Shown here in pieces: positions 57,361 through 64,000 of a DNA stretch of 64,000 nucleotides. Position numbers and translations under genes: made by a program. The stretch comes from Diorhabda sublineata (Eukaryota > Arthropoda > Insecta > Coleoptera > Chrysomelidae), in assembly GCF_026230105.1 (NCBI RefSeq), contig NC_079478.1, forward strand, positions 32,999,653-33,063,652, given 5' to 3'. A model generated the notes under the pieces. It did no database searches. It had not been told where the DNA came from and saw only the letters and a program-made list of their open reading frames with translations. Position 1 is the stretch's first letter, and each line of letters starts with the position of its first letter.

Positions 57361-59776
57361 ATGTATCGAGTAAGCAGAAAAAATTAATCAGGAAAAGGAT
57401 ACTGAAAAGAAAATTGATGGTAAAAAAGAATCCAAGCTTCAAGATCAAATGCGTTTTTCGGAGAAATTGCAGGAAGTTAAGGATAATATGACCACTTTCT
57501 CTTTTGGCTGCCAAAGTTCCAGATCAGGTTGCCTAATTCAGTAGGCAGCTATACATCTATAACTTAATTATAGTTCAAGGTGTATCTAAGACGAAAATAA
57601 TTTTCCAATTGCTCTCAACGGGCTAGCTTCTGATTGAGTTGAACTAGTTGACAAGAATTTGAGTTAAAATCGATAAATTCTTAAGTAAAAAATTGGCTGT
57701 TCTTCGATTTTTGACACTCATGGACATTCTAATTTTCATAATGATCGTATCTGGAGCTCAGGAAATTGATTGTAACATACTTGACTCAGCTGGGATAATA
57801 TGAAACTGAACTATTGGCGTGTACTCGGTTGCTAAATTGTTTTCGATTCCTAACTTTGGGGACTCATAAAAGATCGTGTGTAGTTGTTTTCACAATCAGC
57901 TGATCTTCCGTAAACAAGAAACAGGATTGAATCAGCTGTTGTAAAAATTACTCAAGAGACACTGATAAAAGTTCGTGTGCTTATATTGATTACTTGTAGG
58001 TTTCTGTATGAAACTGTTTGAGCTGATCTTTGTTTAATGTATCATTTATAATTGTAAGTTGATTGAAAACATATATCTAGCTGAAAATTTAGAAAAACAT
58101 CATTAATTAACTACCTTTAGCAAGAATCTTGTTATTTTTCTCCACTACACTTTATTTGACTTACTCTATTAGTTTTCCTGTTTAGACGGAGTTTTCTAAT
58201 CAAATTCTCAATACCTTTGACTCGAAATTTTGATGACAATTAATTAATTTAAGCCATACTTGATGTCACGTTAATTAATTAATTGATTTATTATATAAAA
58301 AAAATGTTTGGTTTGGTCGTTGCTTTGCAGTCAAATATTCTCGAGTTCAAGTCAACTTTGGATTTTTGTCATTCTTTAATAACATTTTCAATTGAATCAA
58401 CTTGATTTTACAAAATTCGTAATGATTTTTGTAAGATAAATAAATTGTTTTAGCCTATAGTCAAATGTTTCTATTATAAAGTTGGATAGCTCAATGATTC
58501 GTGACCGATGTGTACAATCTTATGGTTGGAAGCTCGAATTTCATTAGGAACGTTAATCAAAAAAGTCATTTTTTCTTGAAAAAACCATTTTAAGGAAATA
58601 ATAAATTCTTCTCCTTTACATATCCACGCCTTTATGTTGACTGTCTACTTGTTCAACTTTATCATCATCATTATCATCAAATGTACCAAAATTAATACCA
58701 AAATTATAATTTTCATTTTATGGTGCATTTGAATTTTTTCTTTTCCCAAACACTTCAAGCTAACCCCATCGATTTTTAATTGTTGTATTTGCTCCAATGA
58801 CGAAATAAATTTAGATAAAATAATTTGATAGGCTGATGTAAATTATTATTTATTTAAAGCATCATAATTTGTGATATGTATATCGTTACAAAAAATACCG
58901 TTCCAAGACTGAAGGACGCATCGCTGAAGACTAAAGCAGACTCTGGTATTGATCGGTAGGGAGTTTCTTCGGCACTGTTACTAGCCTGGGCACAGCCACC
59001 TGCGATATGTAGGAAGAGGGTTGTTAGTAATTCTTAGAAGCTGATGACGACCGATTCTACCTTATAATTTCTCCCGTTTCTATATGAAAAATATCTTATT
59101 TTTGCGTTGTTTATTCCATCAAATATTTTAGATAACTGTTTGAAGAAACTTGTAAATACAAATTTCAGTTCACACTTATTCAACATGCTCTAATTTGTAT
59201 TTAATGGACGTTGAAATATTGCAGATTCAGATATTATGAAAATTTGTTTATCGAAGCGGAATAAGATATATAAATGGTTATAGCTTTCATGTTTTCCTTT
59301 TGCCATAAATTATTTTATCCGGAAGTTGATTATTTGAACACAATCTCAACACGTAACCGTCGTTTTAAAAATTTTCTAGATCAATACATAGTACATTTTT
59401 TTAAAAATAAATTTAATATTATCATATTTGAGAACTTAAAAAGACATTTTATAAGTTTTATATTTTTATAAGGATTTTCTAAACGGTACTATTTCTACTT
59501 AGATCTACATAATCGATGTATTGATTCAATTGAAGTCGATCAACCATTTATTGTCAAAAAGTTGCAATTTGTAGACAAAAGCTTGTAAAAACTAAAGAAC
59601 AAACATAAAAATAGCTAAATAAAGATACAAACCAAATAAAATTTGGTAATTTTATACTTTCATTTTATGAAATCGAAAAATCATCCGATTTCGATGAATT
59701 TTTTCTTAAATCTTCGTTTTTATGATAGATTTACGAAAAAAAATATGGAAACAAAAAAATGTGAGCTTATATTGCT
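57361..59776. other. AT-rich stretch without recognised gene
   Basis: No supported coding sequence on either strand. Positions 58890-59060 are less AT-rich (CTGGGCACAGCCACCTGCGA lies within) but unassigned. Confidence 0.35.
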
Positions 59777-59780
59777 TAAG

Positions 59781-59800
59781 TTAGGTTAGGTTAGGTTAGG
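59781..59800. repeat. Four exact TTAGG telomere-type units
   Basis: Four uninterrupted TTAGG units, with partial units on both sides. It lies directly at the 3' side of the minus-strand retrotransposon fragment at 59815-60290, so on that element's sense strand it reads as an AACCT tail. Confidence 0.9.
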
Positions 59801-59814
59801 CTAGGGGGTTGGGT

Positions 59815-60290
59815 TGGCAAGTGATTGTGCACTTTTTTGCATTGTAAAATATTGAGCCATTAACTAATTCTGAAGTGGAATAGATAGATAAAGGTAAGAA
59901 TCTTGAATCTTTTAATGAAGTCCCCGCAGTGAGACCTGCTGTTTAGTCCAGTAAATAATTAACAGCTCTTTTTTGTAGTTTAAAGATTCGCTCAAATTGA
60001 GTCGCACCACACGTATCCCAGAAGGGAAGGGCATATCTGAGATGCGACTCAATAAATGCATAATAAACTGTTAAGTTCAGTTCTTTGGAAACTGATCTCA
60101 TCCCAAAGTAGGAAGAACTTCATTTTTTAGATAAGTCAACAATATGTAACTCCCATTTTAAGGAATTGTCCACAACAAGCCATAAGAATTTTACGGATTG
60201 AACGACGTCAATGGTAGTGTTATTTGATAAAAAAGATAGCAATGACAAAGTAAAAACGAAATTTGAATTTATTATAACGGTTGTAACACA
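59815..60290 (-). pseudogene. Second copy of the non-LTR element at 31650-32630
   Basis: Nucleotide blocks match 31850-32400 in order: GGCAAGTGATTGTGCA, GTAAAATATTGAGCC, TTAACTAATTCTGAA, CAGAAGGGAAGGGCATATC and the GATAAGTCAACAATATGTAA stretch. The minus-strand protein piece TIDVVQSVKFLWLVVDNSLK followed by WELHIVDLSKK is the reverse-transcriptase thumb region. The copy stops around 60240 in unrelated DNA. Confidence 0.8.
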
Positions 60291-60629
60291 TTTGGTGAAA
60301 TGTTTTGAACTTAGTTGTGACAATGCCTATCAGTAACATAAAGTCTCAGAGTCCACAAATATTATTAAAAGTTTTGTACTATTGACAAACATATGGTAGC
60401 AGTGTTGGTATGATAATCCATTAAAAAGTTACAATTCGCCAATTCGAGAAAATTCAAAAACAGTTTTTGCAAAACATTGAAACTATCCAACGGGGAAAAA
60501 TTATTGTTGCTTTTATTTCTTCTTATTGAGTCGTTGCAACAACTGTTTATATTCATTTTCACTACTAAAGAAGAAGATAATATTGTTCAAACCCTAGACG
60601 TACCGTATAAAAGTAATCAACATGTAAAA

Positions 60630-61560
60630 AGCGCCTGGTTATGATTTAATCTTTGATAAAATTTTACAAGAACTATCAGAAACACATACAAACTTATAGT
60701 AGGTATGCTATGCTCACAATAAACTAATTTATGTACACTTAGAACATTGCCCAGAAGCCAGAGGATGTCTCCTTTTTAAGACTTATAAGTCTACTTCCAT
60801 CTCTCTCAAAAATACTCGGGAAGCTGTAAGTTAAAAAGCTCAACAAGATGATAAATCAAAAGACCAGACCATCAGTTCGGATTCCCGTACGGTAGAGCAA
60901 GTCCATAGGATAGTTAATCAGACTGCTACGTCTGATTAGGAACTACTTTCTCGTCCTCACCATCAGCTCCTCAAATAATATACAACTAGTAGACACTCCA
61001 ACGTGACACAAGACATATTCACTCTGGTGTCCCACAAGGAAGCGTATTAGAACCAATTCTTTACCTTACGTACACAGCAGTCTTATTTATTTCAAGATCT
61101 ACCATTATAGCAATATATGCTGATGACAATTCTTTGTTTTCATGTCACGCTTCAAATTCCTACAAGCCACCATTAACAAATGGTATATCAAAGCCAATTA
61201 AGTAAAATCAATAAACGTAACATTCACTCTACGAAGAGAAAAGCATCGCTATCGATAAAGATTAAGTATACTTCCACAAGTAGAGGATTCAAAATACCTA
61301 AGCATGCATTTGAATAGACGTCTAACAAGTAAGCAACTAGACATGAAACTACATAAAACGCACTGGATTATTGGCCGAAAATCAAATCAGGAAGTACAGC
61401 ATACAACTATGGCGTACCGCCATCCTTCAGAGGTTCCAAAACAATAGTCAACGCACCCTATTATGTCCCTAATCTGAAAACACTCAAAGAAGCCATAAAA
61501 CGTTTTAGAACCAAATATAGTGAAAGAGTGTCAGTTCATCCCAGTTAAATATGCGGTAGA
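60630..61560 (+). pseudogene. Jockey-like non-LTR reverse transcriptase pseudogene
   Basis: The plus strand, over several frames, shows APGYDLIFDKILQELSE (60635), QFGFPYGRAS (about 60870), HSGVPQGSVLEPILYLTYTA (61020-61078), then IIAIYADDNSLFSCHASN with the YADD active site (61105-61160). The C-terminal KTIVNAPYYVPNLKTLKEAI and KRFRTKYSERVSVHPS follow (61440-61550), a known Jockey ORF2 ending. All the major reverse-transcriptase landmarks remain recognisable despite many stops. Confidence 0.88.
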
Positions 61561-61589
61561 ATAGTGAATTGCGAGGGTTGAATAAAAAA

Positions 61590-62240
61590 ACTCTAAAAAG
61601 ATCAAGATTTAAAGAAGGGTGTAATATCTGTAATAGTTTATATCCTAACCGAAATCCCATAACAAGATCTACTGTCAGTAAGTTAGTAGAAAAGTTTAAA
61701 GAAAATGGCTCAGTAAAAGATTTATCCAATTCAGGGCGCAGAAAGCTGCATCAACTGAAAACAACTCTTTAGATGTTTGTTTAGAAGACTAAATTCCATC
61801 CATACAAACTAAAGTTGGTTCAAGAGTTGTCAGATGACGATTTTGACATAATTGGTATAATTGTAGATACTGGTCACGTTACAATCCTCGTTGTATGCGT
61901 TAATCCCACACCCGATATCCCGCAAAACTGAATGTATGAGCAGGAATAATGGGCGACAAAATAATAAGGACCCTATTTCATTGAGGGTAAATAAAGTGTT
62001 TCCCAGAAGATGGATTGGAAAGCGTGGTTTTATCAAATGTCCCCCGTGAACACCTGACATGAATCCTTTAGACTATTTCCTGTGGGGTCACTTAAAAAAC
62101 ATCATATATAAAACAAAACCTGCCAATATTCAGGATTGAGTAGTCAAGGATGTTGAAAAATGTATTGCAAAGTTTTAAAAATCTCATGACTTGTTGTATT
62201 CAAGTGAATGGACAAAATTTGGAGCAACTGCTGTAATCGC
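61590..62240 (+). pseudogene. Tc1/mariner-superfamily transposase pseudogene (HTH then DDE)
   Basis: The plus strand reads SLYPNRNPITRSTVSKLVEK then FKENGSVKDLSNSGRRK (61640-61745), HPYKLKLVQELSDDDFD (61798-61850), GPYFIEG (about 61970), RWIGKRGFIKCPP-like (about 62010-62045), and MNPLDYFLWGHLKNIIYKTK (62058-62115). This is the order NPIxxSTVxRLVxxFxExGSVKDxxRSGRP, HPYKxxLVQELxEDDxDxR, GPFFIEG, RWIGRxGPIxWPxRSPDLTPLDFFLWGHLK of a widespread insect transposase. The central DDE segment is deleted. Confidence 0.8.
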
Positions 62241-63583
62241 AATTACTGTATGTTTTCTCTACTTCACAAATGTGGATCTACTTCTACCATGACACAACCA
62301 TTTAAAGATTTGTCTTCAGTTGTTGTAGGTTTTCAGCACCATCATTTAGATAAATATTTTGCTGCACCAGTTTCGTTGAACTTTTTACCAACTTACTGAC
62401 ATTTGTTACAAGATTTTTATTGGCACATAAATTATTAATGAATATTCAAATTAAACGAGTTTATTCAATCGTAGCCATCTAAATGTACAATATTTATTGT
62501 AACTTTGGCGGAGATTCTGTAAATGTAGTTATAACATTAAGGCATAGAGAATATCACATGAAAAATAACTAGTGTTTCTTAAGGATTTTTAAAATCACAA
62601 AATATATAGTGTGATCCAAGTAAATATCACTATAATACCGGCTAAGACCGGCAAGACCCTTGCACACAAAGATTTATAAAAAACTTACAAGCCGTTTAAG
62701 TTTAAGCAAAATTGTAGTTTACAATTAGTACTTATGCTATGGTTGTTACTTAAAATCTAAAATTTCGAAAATTGTGCTTTAGTTGGGTATCAAAAAACAA
62801 CGGGTCTAGTGCACTTTTGACACGCTCGGATAGTCTCGGGAGATAAAAAGACACTGTTACCATAAGGTTAAAAACACAAGCGGCAACCTTGTATGAAGAA
62901 GACGAAAACTTGTACCACGCTTATACAAGAGCCTACAAAATTTCGGAAGCTTTGGGGCTTTAGTTTCACAGTTTTCAGTACAATAAATATTTATTTTGTA
63001 TCTGTAGACGTTTTCTTTTATATAACTAACTTTGTAGATATTCCTCGTACTATTATTATCTTCCTAATAATAAATGAGCCCCGTATTCAATAATTTGAAT
63101 GTAATAAATTCATTCAGTTTTGAAAATATTAGGTACAGAGGTTATCCCACACATCGGTCGGATTTTGTGACGTTAAAGAAATTCGAATGCATCTTCATTT
63201 TCAAGATTAACATAATGTCAAGGAGGAGACGGTAATTGTTGTTGTGACAACCTCTTTCCTTTTTAGCGAAGGCCATCTTTTAAGAATAAAATTCGTTAAA
63301 CAGTATGTGGAATGTTAACTTTGTTCTCTAACAACACACTGAGCGTATTGAAAGAATGTTCATTTATTTCAAATTGTAACACAGGTGTATGAGGAATGTG
63401 TTACTAGTAACAACTATTTTATTGTTAATTTGTCATTAAATCATGAATATATTATATTTTTATTATAAAAATTTCGAATATAAAATTTAAGTAATGACAA
63501 TTGAATGCTTTTATTAACAAAATTTAATGATACACAGAAAGTACAATAAAGAATTAAGACGCATAGATGCCTATCAGTTAAGT
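62241..63583. other. AT-rich stretch without recognised gene
   Basis: Short accidental frames only (for example 62893-63093). Contains whatever 3' terminus the transposon at 61590 had. Confidence 0.35.
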
Positions 63584-64000
63584 CTACGAGGATGGTTCCA
63601 GAAGTACCTGGACTAACCTAGAGATGACGGTAATTACTTGAAAAATACCACTGTATTAGAAAGTACACAATCTATAAACAAGTTTGAAGACGCCACGTTG
63701 TTTGGTATCAATAGTGAACGTTTTCAGTGCATAAAAATTGGTCATCGTTATGCGATACAGTACTTTTATTTGAAAGACATTAGACCAACCAATAAAAGAG
63801 CTGAACTAGATTCTTCTCTGGGTGAGACTGCTCCTTCGTTATCAACAGTAAAATGTTTGGTAGCTGAGTTTAAACGACGCCGTACAATCTACGAAGACCA
63901 TTATCGAAGTGGTCGACCAAATGAGGTGACGAGTCCAGAAATGTTGAGGAAAATCCACAAAGTATTACTGGATGATCGTCGACTGAAAGTACGCGAGCTA
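63584..64000 (+). mobile_element. mariner element, family A copy 3 (5' part; continues past window)
   Basis: The left terminus CTACGAGGATGGTTCCAGAA with GTACCTGGACTAACCTAGA at 63584 matches copy 1 at 41684 (reverse strand). The transposase N-terminus runs from about 63735: RYAIQYFYLKDIRPTNKRAE then LDSSLGETAPSLSTVKCLVA and EFKRRRTIYEDHYRSGRPNE, with LDDRRLKVREL at the right edge. This is the paired helix-turn-helix DNA-binding part, open in one frame for about 85 codons. It is the best preserved family A copy here. Its catalytic part lies outside the window. Confidence 0.88.

Noticed and set aside
1..64000. tRNA and rRNA genes
   Set aside because: No cloverleaf with a convincing GGTTCRANNCC arm and acceptor pairing was seen by eye. 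A tRNAscan run would be decisive.

Overview
This is an AT-rich animal genomic window, almost certainly from an insect. Three things point there: intron-containing eukaryotic genes with GT-AG splice sites, short interstitial runs of the insect telomere unit TTAGG, and a dense load of insect-type transposons. A beetle is plausible, but the sequence alone does not prove the order.

Three host genes can be supported, all on the minus strand. (1) 2714-3123 holds the first two coding exons of fumarate hydratase, and the rest of the gene runs off the left edge. (2) 8635-22831 is a ten-exon gene for a CIP2A homologue (inhibitor of PP2A, armadillo-like N-terminus plus coiled-coil C-terminus). All ten exons join in frame to give 808 residues. 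(3) 24348-25727 is a two-exon gene for a type I Hsp40/DnaJ co-chaperone of the DNAJA2/Droj2 type, 407 residues, ending in a CAHQ prenylation box. The three do not form a known pathway; they are simply collinear neighbours.

The CIP2A introns carry fossils of mariner, Tc1, copia and non-LTR elements. From about 25.7 kb to the right edge I found no convincing host gene. That half is nested and decayed mobile DNA: PIF/Harbinger (nuclease and MADF genes), Jockey/R1/RTE-like non-LTR retrotransposons, a Penelope GIY-YIG end, at least five mariner/Tc1-type copies, a hAT-derived MITE with perfect 8-bp target-site duplications (TSDs), a possible Helitron scrap and several foldback elements.

The most striking structures are three. 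One is a ~1.2-kb near-perfect palindrome at 44248-45458, whose arms are built from 142-bp units (two in one arm, three in the other). The second is a TIR element at 47685-48709 that carries an intact, spliced 54-codon ORF I cannot name. The third is a non-LTR element at 28125-29189 with a 14-bp target-site duplication, whose 3' tail is AACCT telomere-like repeat rather than poly(A).
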